A DNA stretch of 64,000 nt from Pseudomonas flavescens (GTDB taxonomy: Bacteria; Pseudomonadota; Gammaproteobacteria; Pseudomonadales; Pseudomonadaceae), in assembly GCF_013408425.1 (NCBI RefSeq), contig NZ_JACBYV010000001.1:4340001-4404000 (forward strand). The letters are read 5' to 3'. Each line of letters opens with the position of its first letter. The stretch's first letter is position 1. The translations under genes and the position numbers were made by a program. Under the pieces are notes generated by a model that was not told the DNA's origin, did not search any database, and saw only the letters and a program-made list of their open reading frames with translations. This document shows, piece by piece, positions 1 through 9,622 of this stretch.

Positions 1-473
1 TGCTCGACAACAGCGAGTTCTTCGACCAGCTCGATACCCAGTGGGGCAAGGGCGGCCAGGATGGCAAGGTAAGCACCAACGATCTCAATACCTGGCTGAA
101 GATGGTCGGCGCCCATGAGGACCAGTACGACCGAGCCTTCTTCGACGAGCACAAGGGCATCATCGACACCATCCGTGATCGCTGGGACGACTGGAACGGC
201 AAGGACGCCATCGTCAGCAAGAAAGACCTGGAGAAGATCGCCAACGGCGATGGCAGCGACGCCGAGAAGGAGGCGGCGCGCTTCCTGCTCGACAATCAGG
301 GCTTCTTCGACCAGCTCGACAACCTGGCCAAGAACGACAAACGTGACGGCAAGATCAGTACCGGCGACCTGGAAACCTGGTTGAAAGCCATCGGCGTGGA
401 GAAAACCGACAAGAGCGACCTGACCTACAACCCCAACGAAAACACACCGGCCTGGCGGGTGATGCGCGGTTGA
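1..473 (+). CDS. EF-hand-like repeat protein, 3' end only
   Basis: The reading frame is open from the first codon (base 3) to a TGA ending at 473, so the start lies outside the window. The visible ~156 residues contain a repeated module: a segment ending in FFDQLD, then D-G-K-[VI]-S-T-x-D-L-x-T-W-L-K, occurs at the left edge and again near the C terminus. A related block, with DAIVSKKDLEKIA, lies between them. The D/N-G-K-x-S-x-x-D-L pattern resembles degenerate EF-hand loops. Similar repeats occur in Pseudomonas proteins annotated as HrpK-domain or type III secretion-associated, but that link is from memory and weak. No signal peptide can be judged because the N terminus is missing. Confidence 0.6.
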   Translation, partial: LDNSEFFDQLDTQWGKGGQDGKVSTNDLNTWLKMVGAHEDQYDRAFFDEHKGIIDTIRDRWDDWNGKDAIVSKKDLEKIANGDGSDAEKEAARFLLDNQGFFDQLDNLAKNDKRDGKISTGDLETWLKAIGVEKTDKSDLTYNPNENTPAWRVMRG

Positions 474-509
474 TTGGCCAGAACGGTTCGATTGGCAATG
501 GACTCCTCT

Positions 510-945
510 GGTGGGCTGAAGCCCACCCTACTCCCCAGGGGCATCAACCGTAGGGTGGCGCTTTAGCCCACCAAAGCCATCAATACCGATGGTGGCTGGC
601 TATTCAGCATGCGGCTCGGAGCTTCGGGCGGTGGGCGTTGTCGGTGGTGGGCTGAAGCCCACCCTACTCCACAGGGGCATCAACCGTAGGGTGGCGCTTT
701 AGCCCACCAAAGCCATTCAACGCCGATGGTGGCTGGCTATTCAGAGCATGCGGCTCGGAGCTTCGGGCTGTGGACGTTGTCGATGGTGGGCTGAAGCCCA
801 CCCTACCCCCAGGGGCATCAACCGTAGGGTGGCGCTTTAGCCCACCAAAGCCATTCAACGCCGATGTTGGCTGGCTATTCAGAGCATGCGGCTCGGAGTT
901 TCGGGCCGCGGGCGTTGTCGGTGGTGGGCTGAAGCCCACCCTACG
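510..945. repeat. Tandem ~137-bp repeat with REP-like palindromes
   Basis: The 520-bp gap between the first gene and cdhB is mostly a tandem array. The palindrome GGTGGGCTGAAGCCCACC starts at 510, 647, 785 and 923, giving periods of 137, 138 and 138 bp. Each full unit also carries an inverted partner, GTAGGGTGGCGCTTTAGCCC (first at 550), and a spacer containing GCGGCTCGGAG. There are three full units and a partial fourth. Single copies of the same palindrome family occur at 22235 and, more degenerate, at 30451, so this is a REP-type element amplified locally. Short open frames through it are repeat artefacts. Confidence 0.85.
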
Positions 946-993
946 GCGCGCGGTTTGGCTTCAAGGGCCCCGCTGAGGCCCGGGCCGGCAGCG

Positions 994-1470
994 CTATCCA
1001 ACCGGCAACCCGATCACCCGGCCGACATACGCGGAGCGCGGCATGTCTCGCTGCGAATCGGCCAGTTCGGCGACGCGCCTGGCGACCTGTTCATCGAAGG
1101 GCGCCGAGCGGCCGCTGGCGGTGTCGATGTTCATCAGCATCTGTTCGCTTTCGGCCACTGTCTGCCCGTCGTCGCAGCGCTCGATCAGGTGATGGATGTG
1201 CAGGCGCTTGCGGTCATGGCCGAGCAGTTGGCTGCGCACCTGAACGCCCACACCAAGTTTCACCTCGGCGAGAAAATTGAGGTGGCACTCCAGCGTGTAG
1301 AGCGTATGCGCGGTACGCGCCCTGCCTGCCTCGTCGAGACCGAGGAGCTCCATCAGCCCATCGGTGGCGAAGCTGCAGATCAGCAGGTAGTAGGCATCGC
1401 GCAGGTGGCCGTTGTAGTCGACCCAGTCGGCCTGCACCGCGGTTCGGTAAGTAACGGGCAGCATGCTCAT
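994..1470 (-). CDS. cdhB: Carnitine-operon thioesterase CdhB
   Basis: A 158-residue hot-dog-fold thioesterase of the 4-hydroxybenzoyl-CoA thioesterase type. The N-terminal [14 protein letters not shown] matches the family's active-site segment, in which an Asp/Asn-x-x-G-H loop precedes the central helix. In the P. aeruginosa carnitine operon the equivalent gene (PA5385) is proposed to hydrolyse betainyl-CoA, the product of dehydrocarnitine cleavage by CdhC, to release glycine betaine. The ATG overlaps the cdhA stop by four bases (ATGA), indicating translational coupling. It is the last gene of the operon; the hocS acylcarnitine hydrolase that follows in P. aeruginosa is absent and is replaced by the repeat array. 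A second in-frame Met two codons later is also possible. Confidence 0.85.
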   Translation of the reverse strand: MSMLPVTYRTAVQADWVDYNGHLRDAYYLLICSFATDGLMELLGLDEAGRARTAHTLYTLECHLNFLAEVKLGVGVQVRSQLLGHDRKRLHIHHLIERCDDGQTVAESEQMLMNIDTASGRSAPFDEQVARRVAELADSQRDMPRSAYVGRVIGLPVG

Positions 1471-2432
1471 TCCTCGAAGGTGAAACCATGGCGCGCCTTG
1501 GTCTGGCGCACGGCATCGAGTACCGCCAGCAGGCAGTCGTCGCGGTAGCGCTCCAGCTCGGCGATGCTGCGCTGGCCCTGCTGCACGCCGGTACCGGTGA
1601 CCACATCGTCGATCAGCGCTTCGGTCAGCTCAGGAGCTTGCAGATAGGTCCAAGGCAGCTTCAGCGCCGGCCCGAACTGGGCCATGAAGTGGCGCATGCC
1701 GGCGTCGCCGCCCGCCAGGGTGTAGGTCATGAAGGTGCCCATGAACGACCAGCGCAGCCCGGCACCGAAGCGGATCGCGTCGTCGATCTCACCGGTGGTG
1801 GCCACACCATCGTTGACCAGGTGCAGCGCCTCGCGCCACAGCGCCTCGAGCAGGCGGTCGGCGATGAAACCCGGGACTTCCTTGCGCACGTGCAGCGGGC
1901 GCATACCCAGCGCGCGGTAGATGGCGCTGGCGGCCTGCACGGCCTCAGGCGCGGTGCGCTGGCCACCGACCACCTCCACCAGCGGCAACAGGTACACCGG
2001 GTTGAACGGATGGCCGACCACACAGCGTTCCGGGTGATGCGCCCCGGCATAGAACTCGCTGGGCAGCAGGCCGGAGGTGCTGGAGCCGATGATCACATCG
2101 GGGCGCGCGGCGGCGCTGATCCGGGCGTGCAGGTCGAGCTTGAGCTCGAGGCGTTCGGGTGCGCTCTCCTGGATGAAGTCGGCATCGGCAACACAGGCAT
2201 CGAGGTCATCGAAAAAGCGCAGTCGATCCAGCGTTGCTCCTGGCGCCAGCCCCTGCTTCTGCAGGGCCGGCCAGGCATTGGCGATGCGTGTGCGCAGCGC
2301 CGCTTCGGCGCCCGGCGCCGGGTCCCAGGCATGCACGTCGAGGCCATGGGCCAGGGCACGGGCGACCCAGCCCGCACCGATCACGCCGGTGCCGAGGGCG
2401 GCGAAGATTTTGATATCGGTAATGAAGGACAT
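1467..2432 (-). CDS. cdhA: L-carnitine 3-dehydrogenase CdhA
   Basis: A 321-residue NAD-dependent dehydrogenase of the 3-hydroxyacyl-CoA dehydrogenase fold that oxidises L-carnitine to 3-dehydrocarnitine in the cytoplasm. The N-terminal Rossmann motif is GTGVIGAGW (about residues 14-22). [11 protein letters not shown] and [16 protein letters not shown] are the active-site and substrate segments characteristic of carnitine dehydrogenases, and the remainder is the helical C-terminal domain. The ATG at 2432 was chosen over a TTG six bases upstream because GGAG sits seven bases before it and because known CdhA proteins begin MSF. It lies 22 bp after cdhC and overlaps cdhB. The length fits the family. 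Confidence 0.93.
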   Translation of the reverse strand: MSFITDIKIFAALGTGVIGAGWVARALAHGLDVHAWDPAPGAEAALRTRIANAWPALQKQGLAPGATLDRLRFFDDLDACVADADFIQESAPERLELKLDLHARISAAARPDVIIGSSTSGLLPSEFYAGAHHPERCVVGHPFNPVYLLPLVEVVGGQRTAPEAVQAASAIYRALGMRPLHVRKEVPGFIADRLLEALWREALHLVNDGVATTGEIDDAIRFGAGLRWSFMGTFMTYTLAGGDAGMRHFMAQFGPALKLPWTYLQAPELTEALIDDVVTGTGVQQGQRSIAELERYRDDCLLAVLDAVRQTKARHGFTFEE

Positions 2433-2454
2433 TTCCAAGCTCCAGGCTAAAGGC

Positions 2455-3339
2455 TCAGCGTTTTTTCAGGTTCATCTTTTCGCGCCCTTCGGCCGGGCTC
2501 AGCACCCGCCCGCCAAGACGCTCGATGATCTCGGCCGCACGCTCGACCAGCGAGCCGTTGCTGGCCGGCACGCCCTTGTCCAGCCAGATGTTGTCTTCCA
2601 GGCCGACGCGCACGTTGCCGCCCAGCAGCATGGCCTGAGCGAGCATGGGCATCTGCATGCGGCCAATGCCGAAGCCGGCCCAGGTCAGGCCCGGTGGCAG
2701 GTTGTCGACCATGGCCTTCATGGTCGTGGTGTCCGCCGGTGCGCCCCAGGGAATCCCCAGGCACAGCTGGATCAGCGGGTCGTCCAGCAGGCCTTCCTTG
2801 ATCATTTGCCTGGCGAACCACAGGTGGCCGGTGTCGAAGATTTCCAGCTCGGCCTTCACGCCCAGCTCGGTGATGCGCTTGGCACCAGCGCGCAGCTGCG
2901 CCGGGGTGGAGACGTAGATGAAGTCGCCGTCGCCGAAATTCAGGGTGCCGCAATCCAGGGTGCAGATCTCCGGCAGCAGCTCCTCGATATGGGCCAGGCG
3001 GGTCAGCGGGCCGACCAGATCGGTACCGGTGCCAAATTCCAGCGGCTGTTCGCCCCGGCCGATCTCCAGGTCGCCCCCCATGCCGGCAGTGAGGTTGATG
3101 ATCACGTCGGTGTCGCTCTCGCGGATGCGCTCGACCAGCTCGCGGTACAACGCCCCGTCGCGGCTCGGCTTGCCGGTCTGCGGATCACGAACATGACAGT
3201 GGGCGACAGTGGCACCGGCCTTGGCGGCCTCGATGGCAGCGGCGGCGATCTGCTTCGGGGTGACCGGAATGGCCGGATGACGGCCAACGGTATCGCCAGC
3301 GCCGGTGACCGCACAGGTGATGATGACTTCATTGTTCAT
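2455..3339 (-). CDS. cdhC: 3-dehydrocarnitine cleavage enzyme CdhC (BKACE family)
   Basis: A 294-residue beta-keto acid cleavage enzyme (BKACE, formerly DUF849). It condenses dehydrocarnitine with acetyl-CoA to give acetoacetate and betainyl-CoA. The start [17 protein letters not shown] and the metal-binding AHCHVRDP (His-x-His, about residues 46-53) are family hallmarks. [13 protein letters not shown] near the C terminus is the conserved segment preceding the last barrel strand. The ATG at 3339 is preceded by GAGGAG at proper spacing; an upstream in-frame extension of 12 codons lacks such a site. It is the second gene of the caiX-cdhC-cdhA-cdhB operon. Confidence 0.92.
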   Translation of the reverse strand: MNNEVIITCAVTGAGDTVGRHPAIPVTPKQIAAAAIEAAKAGATVAHCHVRDPQTGKPSRDGALYRELVERIRESDTDVIINLTAGMGGDLEIGRGEQPLEFGTGTDLVGPLTRLAHIEELLPEICTLDCGTLNFGDGDFIYVSTPAQLRAGAKRITELGVKAELEIFDTGHLWFARQMIKEGLLDDPLIQLCLGIPWGAPADTTTMKAMVDNLPPGLTWAGFGIGRMQMPMLAQAMLLGGNVRVGLEDNIWLDKGVPASNGSLVERAAEIIERLGGRVLSPAEGREKMNLKKR

Positions 3340-3406
3340 GTTCGATCTCCTCTTCTTCGGGGCGAACGCCGCCACCGCGCAAGCACGGTAACGACACGGG
3401 ATGGGA

Positions 3407-4342
3407 TTAGCGGTTGGCGTTCAGGGCTTCGGCGGCAGGCTTGCCGTCACGGGTAGTGACGCCTTCCAGCCAGCCGGCGACGGCCTCGGGGTTGGCGGCA
3501 ATCCACTCACGCGCCACCTTGTCCGGTGCCTGGCGATCCATGATCGGCTGCATCAGCTCGGCCTCCTGCTCACTGGTGAAACGCAGGCTGGTCAGCAGGC
3601 GATTGGCGTTGGGGCAGCGCTGGGCGTAGTCCGGCGACGTCACCGTGGAAACCGTCGCAGCCCCGTCGTTGGGGCCGAACACCCCTTCGGTGCCGCTCAG
3701 GTAGGTGATCGGCATCTGCAGGTTCATCGGATGCGGCTTCCAGCCGAAGAACACCACCGGTTTCTCGCTGCGCACCGCACGGCCCACGGCGGCGAGCATG
3801 CCGGCCTCGCTGGATTCCACCAGCTTGAACTCACCGAGACCGAAGCGGTTCTGGTCGATCATCTTCTGGATCGCCATATTGGCGCCGGAACCGGCCTCGA
3901 TACCGTAGATCTTGCCGTCCAGCTGGCTCTTGAAGCGCGGGATATCGGCCAGGGTCCTGAGGCCCTGCTCGGCGGCGTAACTGGGCACGGCGAGCACCGC
4001 AACGGCGTCGTTCAACGACGGCTGCTCGGCCACCTTCACCGCGCCGGAATCGAGGAAGGGCTTGATGTTGTCGTCCATGATCGGCTTCCAGTAGCCGAGA
4101 AAGGCGTCGACCTGACCCTTCTGAATGCCGGCGAAGATGATCTGCTGCGACGCCTGGGTCTGGGTCGTTTCATAGCCGAGGCCCTGCAGCAGTTCGCTGG
4201 CCACGGCGGTGGTGGCGACGACGTCCGTCCAGCCGACGGCGCCAAGGCGAACGGTCTTGCAACTCTCCTCGTCGGCGGCCAGCAAGGGCGTACTCAACAG
4301 GGTAAGCGTGCAGCACGCTGCGAATGCGGTAAGCGCTTTCAT
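3407..4342 (-). CDS. caiX: Carnitine-binding periplasmic protein CaiX
   Basis: A 311-residue OpuAC/ProX-type substrate-binding protein for quaternary amines. The signal peptide is [20 protein letters not shown] with cleavage after LLAADE. The family core [10 protein letters not shown] and [10 protein letters not shown] supplies the tryptophans and tyrosines that form the aromatic cage around the trimethylammonium group. In Pseudomonas, CaiX delivers L-carnitine to the CbcWV core transporter, here encoded at 17.0-19.1 kb. It is the first gene of the carnitine operon and is transcribed divergently from cdhR, so it is expected to be induced by carnitine through CdhR. It is clearly paralogous to CbcX (19139-20083). 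Confidence 0.92.
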   Translation of the reverse strand: MKALTAFAACCTLTLLSTPLLAADEESCKTVRLGAVGWTDVVATTAVASELLQGLGYETTQTQASQQIIFAGIQKGQVDAFLGYWKPIMDDNIKPFLDSGAVKVAEQPSLNDAVAVLAVPSYAAEQGLRTLADIPRFKSQLDGKIYGIEAGSGANMAIQKMIDQNRFGLGEFKLVESSEAGMLAAVGRAVRSEKPVVFFGWKPHPMNLQMPITYLSGTEGVFGPNDGAATVSTVTSPDYAQRCPNANRLLTSLRFTSEQEAELMQPIMDRQAPDKVAREWIAANPEAVAGWLEGVTTRDGKPAAEALNANR

Positions 4343-4532
4343 CGATAGGCTCCTCTCAACGGTTTGATCTGGTTTTTAGTACCGTGACCGGAAAAGCGTG
4401 ATTCCGATGCATGCACCTTACGCAGATACCCGGCAAGCGATTCGCACTATATCGACACAAATCCAGACCATACCGACTTGATCGGAGAGCGCTCCTGCCG
4501 TTAGATGCGGATTCCACACGCGGGGCTCCGCC
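4343..4532. promoter_or_regulatory. Divergent caiX/cdhR control region
   Basis: This 190-bp gap separates divergent caiX and cdhR and must hold both promoters. In P. aeruginosa the corresponding region binds CdhR upstream of caiX. A short palindrome, GGAGAGCGCTCC, lies about 50 bp before cdhR. I cannot assign -10/-35 boxes with confidence. Confidence 0.5.
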
Positions 4533-5492
4533 ATGTCGCACCACTTCTGTTTCTTCCTGCTGCCTGGGTTTTCGATGATGGGGCTGATGTCCGCCATCGA
4601 GCCGTTGCGGGTTGCCAATCGCTTTCACGCACACTACAGCTGGCGCCTGCTCAGCGACGATGGCCAGGCCGTACCGGCCAGCAACGGCATGTCGCTGAAT
4701 GTCGACGACGCTCTGGATGACGAGTTGGCGGATGCCAGCCTGTTCGTGGTGGCCGGTTTCGATCCGCTGGCGACGTTCAGCCCGCAGTTGGCGAGCCGCC
4801 TGCGCCGAGCGGATCGGGAGTGCCGGGTGCTGGGCGGCATCGACACCGGCAGCTTCGTGCTGGCCGAGGCCGGGCTGCTGGAAACACGGCAGCGCTTCAC
4901 CCTGCACTGGGAGGCGCTGGATGCCTTTCGCGAACGTTATCCACAGTTGCAGCCGACCCAGGAACTGTTCGAAATCGATGGCCGGCGCATCACCAGTGCA
5001 GGCGGCACCAGCAGCCTCGACCTGATGCTCGGGCTGATCGGCCGCGACCATGGCGAGCCGCTGTCGATTCAGGTATCCGAGCAGTTCGTGCTCGGCCGCA
5101 TCCGTACGCGGCTGGATCACCAGCGCATGCAGGTCAGCAGCCGCTATGGCATCCACGACAAGAAGCTGGCTCTGGTGATCGCCGAGATGGAGCGCTGCAC
5201 CGAGGAGCCTCGTTCTCCCGGGCAACTGGCCGACACGGTGGGCATCACCACCCGACAACTGGAGCGGCTGTTCCGTCAGCACCTGAACACCACGCCCATC
5301 ACCTTCTACCTCGGCCTGCGGCTCGACAAGGCACGCCATCTGTTGCGCCAGAGCGACCTCAGCGTGCTGGAGGTGGCGCTGGCCTGCGGCTTCGAGTCGG
5401 CCTCCTACTTCGCCCGCCGCTACCGCACCCGCTTCGCCGTCAGCCCGCGCCAGGATCGACACGAAACGGCCCCACCCACCCTACGACCGTGA
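4533..5492 (+). CDS. cdhR: Carnitine-responsive AraC-family regulator CdhR
   Basis: A 319-residue regulator with an N-terminal glutamine-amidotransferase-like (DJ-1/PfpI) sensor domain (FFLLPGFSMMGLMSAIEPLR; GGIDTGSFVLAEAGLL) and a C-terminal AraC-type double HTH (about residues 215-315; TVGITTRQLERLFRQHLN, then ALACGFESASYFARRYR). Established family knowledge: P. aeruginosa CdhR activates the caiX-cdh operon in the presence of carnitine. The divergent placement supports this. It is a paralog of GbdR (14641-15741). The last ~12 residues, after the HTH, are the variable tail. Confidence 0.92.
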   Translation: MSHHFCFFLLPGFSMMGLMSAIEPLRVANRFHAHYSWRLLSDDGQAVPASNGMSLNVDDALDDELADASLFVVAGFDPLATFSPQLASRLRRADRECRVLGGIDTGSFVLAEAGLLETRQRFTLHWEALDAFRERYPQLQPTQELFEIDGRRITSAGGTSSLDLMLGLIGRDHGEPLSIQVSEQFVLGRIRTRLDHQRMQVSSRYGIHDKKLALVIAEMERCTEEPRSPGQLADTVGITTRQLERLFRQHLNTTPITFYLGLRLDKARHLLRQSDLSVLEVALACGFESASYFARRYRTRFAVSPRQDRHETAPPTLRP

Positions 5493-5550
5493 AAAGGCGC
5501 AAGCAGCCTACGGGCTGCAAAGTGGCGTAAGCGGTCATCGGTGCAGTATC

Positions 5551-5602
5551 TGTGGGAGCGGGCCATGCCCGCGATTTTTCGCGCGCATGGCGCGCTCCCA
5601 CA
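5551..5602. repeat. REP-like paired hairpin (GTGGGAGCG family)
   Basis: TGTGGGAGCG at the left and CGCTCCCACA at the right bracket two internal hairpins, GGGCATGCCC-like and GCGCGCATGGCGCGC, separated by a short AT run. Close copies in opposite orientation occur at 22179-22230 and 24216-24266, and a half copy at 13053-13095. It lies in the 331-bp gap between cdhR and the dipeptidase gene. The rest of that gap shows nothing beyond presumed promoter sequence. Confidence 0.8.
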
Positions 5603-5823
5603 TTGGATCGGCGAACGGCGGCTATCGCCTTGTAGTTGCATGCCGGTCATCCCCTGCTCTGGAACAGGCCTGCCCAGAGAGGCTTATCCATTCACGACTT
5701 CGCCTTGACGCTTTCGGCAATCCCCCAGTCGTTTTTGCACCCGGTCGATCGGGCGTCGAGGCATATGCTCCCCACAAAGCGCCAGCAACGAATCTGGTGC
5801 CACCAATCAAGGGGAGCAGCCTG

Positions 5824-6801
5824 ATGAGCCCAGCCGAATTGCACGCCGACAGCATCGTCATCGACGGTCTGATCATCGCCAAGTGGAACCGTGAACTGTT
5901 CGAAGACATGCGCAAGGGCGGCCTGACGATGGCCAACTGCACGGTGTCGGTCTGGGAGGATTTTCAGGAAACCATCGATGCCATCGCCTCCAGCCAGAAA
6001 CTGATCCGCGAGAACAGCGACCTGGTGATGCAGGTGCGCAGCACCGCCGACATCCGCCGCGCCAAGGAACTGGGCAAGACCGGCATCCTCTTCGGCTTCC
6101 AGAATGCCCATGCGTTCGAGGACCAGATCGGCTACGTGGAGATCTTCAAGCAGCTCGGCGTGGGCATCGTGCAGATGTGCTACAACACCCAGAATCTGGT
6201 CGGCACCGGCTGTTACGAGCGTGACGGCGGGCTGTCCGGCTTCGGTCGCGAGATCGTCGCCGAGATGAACCGCGTCGGCGTGATGTGCGACCTGTCCCAC
6301 GTCGGCAGCAAGACCAGCGAGGAAGTCATCCTCGAATCCACCAAGCCCGTCACCTACTCCCACTGCCTGCCGTCCGGCCTGAAAGAACACCCGCGCAACA
6401 AGTCCGACGCCGAGCTGAAGTTCATCGCCGACCACGGCGGCTTCGTTGGCGTGACCATGTTCGCGCCCTTCCTGGCCAAAGGCATCGACTCGACCATCGA
6501 CGACTACGCCGAAGCCATCGAGTACGTGATGAACATCGTCGGCGAAGACGCCATCGGCATCGGCACCGACTTCACCCAGGGCCACGGCCAGGACTTCTTC
6601 GAGTACCTGACCCACGACAAGGGCTACGCCCGCCGCCTTACCAACTTCGGCAAGATCGTCAACCCGCTTGGCATCCGCACCGTAGGCGAATTCCCCAACC
6701 TCACCGAAACCCTCCTCAAGCGCGGCATGAGCGAACGCACCGTGCGCAAGGTCATGGGCGAGAACTGGGTGAGGGTACTCGCCGACGTCTGGGGCGAATG
6801 A
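5824..6801 (+). CDS. Membrane dipeptidase-family (renal dipeptidase-like) hydrolase
   Basis: A 325-residue metal-dependent dipeptidase of peptidase family M19 with an amidohydrolase-type barrel. Visible family features are HADSIVIDGL at the N terminus (metal-ligand strand), DLSHVGSKT, YSHCLPSGLKEHPRNKSD and the C-terminal GIGTDFTQGHG. The ATG at 5824 follows AAGGGGAGCAGCCTG, a good ribosome site; the reading frame stays open further upstream but without one. In P. aeruginosa an orthologous gene (PA5396) occupies the same position ahead of the dimethylglycine genes. The substrate is unknown; context suggests a role in choline/betaine metabolism or a nearby amino-acid conjugate. Confidence 0.82.
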   Translation: MSPAELHADSIVIDGLIIAKWNRELFEDMRKGGLTMANCTVSVWEDFQETIDAIASSQKLIRENSDLVMQVRSTADIRRAKELGKTGILFGFQNAHAFEDQIGYVEIFKQLGVGIVQMCYNTQNLVGTGCYERDGGLSGFGREIVAEMNRVGVMCDLSHVGSKTSEEVILESTKPVTYSHCLPSGLKEHPRNKSDAELKFIADHGGFVGVTMFAPFLAKGIDSTIDDYAEAIEYVMNIVGEDAIGIGTDFTQGHGQDFFEYLTHDKGYARRLTNFGKIVNPLGIRTVGEFPNLTETLLKRGMSERTVRKVMGENWVRVLADVWGE

Positions 6802-6933
6802 TGAATACCTGCGCAGCCTACTGCGCCCACCGATAGCTGCGGCGCGTCCTCGCGGCGTGCTCGCTACGGCTCCACAGGCATTCATCCGCACCGTTCAAAC
6901 ATGCAAGACAACGAATTCTGGAGTTAACAACAT

Positions 6934-7464
6934 ATGGCCACCCACGCCCCCGAAATGCCCATCCAGGTCGACGACGAAACCGGCGTCTGGACCACCGACG
7001 CCCTGCCGATGCTTTACGTACCGCGGCATTTCTTCGTCAACAATCACATGGGTATCGAGGAGGTACTCGGCGCCGACAAGTACGCCGAGATTCTCTACAA
7101 GGCTGGCTACAAGTCCGCCTGGCACTGGTGCGAGAAGGAAGCCGAGTGCCACGGCATCGAAGGCGCAGCGGTGTTCGAGCACTACATGAAGCGCCTGTCG
7201 CAGCGCGGCTGGGGGCTGTTCGAGATCCAGAAGCTGGATATCGATGCCGGCTACGCGGAAGTGAAGCTCAAGCACTCGGCCTTCGTGTACGTGTACGGCA
7301 AGGTCGGCCGCAAGGTCGATTACATGTTCACCGGCTGGTTTTCCGGTGCCCTCGACCAGATCCTTGCGGCCAGGGGCAGCGCCCTGCGTACCGTCACCGT
7401 GCAGGAATATGGCGGCTCCGAAGAAGGCCACGAAGATGGCCTGTTCGTTACCCGTCCGCTCTAA
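6934..7464 (+). CDS. DUF5943-type protein of the dgc operon
   Basis: A 176-residue cytoplasmic protein without signal peptide or membrane segment. It resembles the conserved hypothetical (PA5397 in P. aeruginosa) that always precedes dgcA. The fold is probably related to 4-vinyl-reductase (V4R)-like small-molecule-binding domains: YVPRHFFVNNHMG at the N terminus, GWGLFEIQKLDID and FTGWFSGALDQILA near the C terminus. Function is unknown. It ends 87 bp before dgcA on the same strand, so it probably shares its transcript. Confidence 0.75.
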   Translation: MATHAPEMPIQVDDETGVWTTDALPMLYVPRHFFVNNHMGIEEVLGADKYAEILYKAGYKSAWHWCEKEAECHGIEGAAVFEHYMKRLSQRGWGLFEIQKLDIDAGYAEVKLKHSAFVYVYGKVGRKVDYMFTGWFSGALDQILAARGSALRTVTVQEYGGSEEGHEDGLFVTRPL

Positions 7465-7551
7465 CGGTCACCAGAGTGGGAGCGTCCCCGCCCGCTCCCA
7501 CCCATAAAAACAGAACCGTGAACGCTTAGCCGCCGAATCGAGGAGAAGGTC

Positions 7552-9612
7552 ATGGCCTTCGAAGCAATGTTCCAGCCGATCCAGATCGGCAAACTGACCA
7601 TCCGTAACCGCGTGCTCTCCACCGCGCACGCGGAGGTGTATGCCACCGACGGCGGCATGACCACCGAGCGCTACGTGAAGTACTACGAGGAGAAGGCCAA
7701 GGGCGGCATCGGCCTGGCCATCTGCGGTGGTTCCTCGGTGGTGGCCATCGACAGCCCGCAGCACTGGTGGGCATCGGTGAACCTGGCGACCGACCGGATC
7801 ATCCCGCACTTCCAGAACCTGGCCGACGCCATGCACAAGCATGGCGCCAAGATCATGATCCAGATTACCCACATGGGCCGTCGCTCGCGCTGGGATGGCG
7901 GCCACTGGCCGACCCTGATGTCGCCGTCCGGCATCCGCGAGCCGGTGCACCGCGCCACCTGCAAGACCATCGAGCCGGAGGAAATCTGGCGGGTGATCGG
8001 CAACTACGCCCAGGCCGCACGCCGGGCCAAGGAAGGCGGCCTGGATGGCGTCGAACTGTCCGCCGTGCACCAGCACATGATCGACCAGTTCTGGTCGCCA
8101 CGGGTCAACAAACGCACCGACGAATGGGGCGGCAGCTTCGAAGGCCGCATGAAGTTCGGCATGGAAGTGCTCAAGGCCGTGCGCGCCGAAGTGGGCGACG
8201 ATTTCTGCGTGGGCATGCGCATCTGCGGCGACGAGTTCCACCCGGACGGTCTGTCCCATGACGACATGAAGCAGATCGCCAAGTACTACACTGACACCGG
8301 CATGCTCGACTTCCTCGGCGTGGTCGGCTCGGGCTGCGATACCCACAACACCCTGGCCAACGTCATCCCCAACATGAGCTACCCGCCGGAGCCGTTCCTG
8401 CACCTGGCGGCTGGCATCAAGGAAGTGGTCAACGTGCCGGTGCTGCACGCGCAGAACATCAAGGACCCGAACCAGGCCACGCGCATTCTCGAAGGCGGCT
8501 ACGTGGACATGGTCGGCATGACCCGCGCGCACATCGCCGATCCGCACCTGATCGCCAAGATCAAGATGGGCCAGATCGACCAGATCAAACAGTGCGTCGG
8601 CGCCAACTACTGCATCGACCGCCAGTACCAGGGCCTGGACGTGCTGTGCATCCAGAACGCCGCGACCAGCCGCGAGTACATGGGCCTGCCGCACATCATC
8701 GAGAAATCCACCGGGCCGAAACGCAAAGTGGTCGTCGTCGGCGGCGGCCCGGCCGGGATGGAGGCCGCCCGCGTGGCCGCCGAACGCGGTCATGACGTGA
8801 CCCTGTTCGAGAAACAGGAGCAGCTTGGCGGGCAGATCACCCTGGCCTCGAAAGCCCCGCAACGTGACCAGATCGCTGGCATCACCCGCTGGTATCAGTT
8901 GGAGCTGGCACGCCTGGGCATAGACCTGCGCCTGGGTACCGCGGCCGACGTGGACACCATCAACGACCTGCGTGCCGATATCGTCGTGCTCGCCAATGGC
9001 GGCCACCCGTTCCTCGAACAGGTCGAGCACTGGGGCGCGGCCGAAGGCCTGGTGGTCAGCAGCTGGGACATCCTCAGCGGCAAGGTGGCGCCGGGCAAGA
9101 CCGTACTGGTGTACGACACCATCTGTGAATTCACCGGTATGTCGGTGGCGGACTTCCTCGCCGACAAGGGTGCCCAGGTCGAGATCGTCACCGACGACAT
9201 CAAGCCGGGCGTGGCCATCGGCGGCACCAGTTTCCCGACCTACTACCGCAGCATGTACCCCAAGGAAGTGATCATGACCGGCGACATGATGCTGGAGAAG
9301 GTCTACGCCGAGGGCGACAAGAAGATCGCCGTGCTGGAGAACGAGTACACCGGCGCCAGGGAAGAGCGCGTGGTCGATCAGGTGGTGGTCGAGAACGGCG
9401 TGCGCCCGGACGAGGGCCTGTACTACGCGCTGAAGGAAGGCTCGCGCAACAAGGGCCAGATGGACATCGACGCGCTGTTCGCCATCCAGCCACAGCCCGC
9501 GCTGAGCCAGGCCGGTGAGGGTTACCTGCTGTTCCGCATCGGCGACTGCGTGGCCCAGCGCAACACCCATGCGGCGATCTATGACGCGCTGCGGCTTTGT
9601 AAAGATTTTTAA
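7552..9612 (+). CDS. dgcA: Dimethylglycine demethylase subunit DgcA
   Basis: A 686-residue flavoprotein of the trimethylamine-dehydrogenase/old-yellow-enzyme type. The N-terminal FMN TIM barrel (FQPIQIGKLTIRNRVLST, about residues 7-24) is followed by Fe-S cysteines in CVGANYCIDRQYQGLDVLC (starting at residue 348). An FAD/NAD Rossmann segment, VVVVGGGPAGMEAARVAAE, starts near residue 393. With DgcB it oxidatively demethylates N,N-dimethylglycine to sarcosine during choline/betaine catabolism. In P. aeruginosa dgcA belongs to the GbdR regulon, and gbdR lies 5 kb downstream here. RBS GAGGAGAAGG precedes the ATG. Confidence 0.93.
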   Translation: MAFEAMFQPIQIGKLTIRNRVLSTAHAEVYATDGGMTTERYVKYYEEKAKGGIGLAICGGSSVVAIDSPQHWWASVNLATDRIIPHFQNLADAMHKHGAKIMIQITHMGRRSRWDGGHWPTLMSPSGIREPVHRATCKTIEPEEIWRVIGNYAQAARRAKEGGLDGVELSAVHQHMIDQFWSPRVNKRTDEWGGSFEGRMKFGMEVLKAVRAEVGDDFCVGMRICGDEFHPDGLSHDDMKQIAKYYTDTGMLDFLGVVGSGCDTHNTLANVIPNMSYPPEPFLHLAAGIKEVVNVPVLHAQNIKDPNQATRILEGGYVDMVGMTRAHIADPHLIAKIKMGQIDQIKQCVGANYCIDRQYQGLDVLCIQNAATSREYMGLPHIIEKSTGPKRKVVVVGGGPAGMEAARVAAERGHDVTLFEKQEQLGGQITLASKAPQRDQIAGITRWYQLELARLGIDLRLGTAADVDTINDLRADIVVLANGGHPFLEQVEHWGAAEGLVVSSWDILSGKVAPGKTVLVYDTICEFTGMSVADFLADKGAQVEIVTDDIKPGVAIGGTSFPTYYRSMYPKEVIMTGDMMLEKVYAEGDKKIAVLENEYTGAREERVVDQVVVENGVRPDEGLYYALKEGSRNKGQMDIDALFAIQPQPALSQAGEGYLLFRIGDCVAQRNTHAAIYDALRLCKDF

Positions 9613-9622
9613 GCAGCCTCCC

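Noticed and set aside
664..976. Open reading frames on both strands through the 510-945 array
   Set aside because: They follow the tandem repeat, have repeated peptide sequence, and lack ribosome sites.
1488..2450. Long antisense frame opposite cdhA, and similar long antisense frames elsewhere (e.g. 7468-9696, 31211-33391)
   Set aside because: These are GC-skew shadows of strongly supported genes; their peptides show low-complexity His/Val/Gly/Ala-rich composition and no domains.
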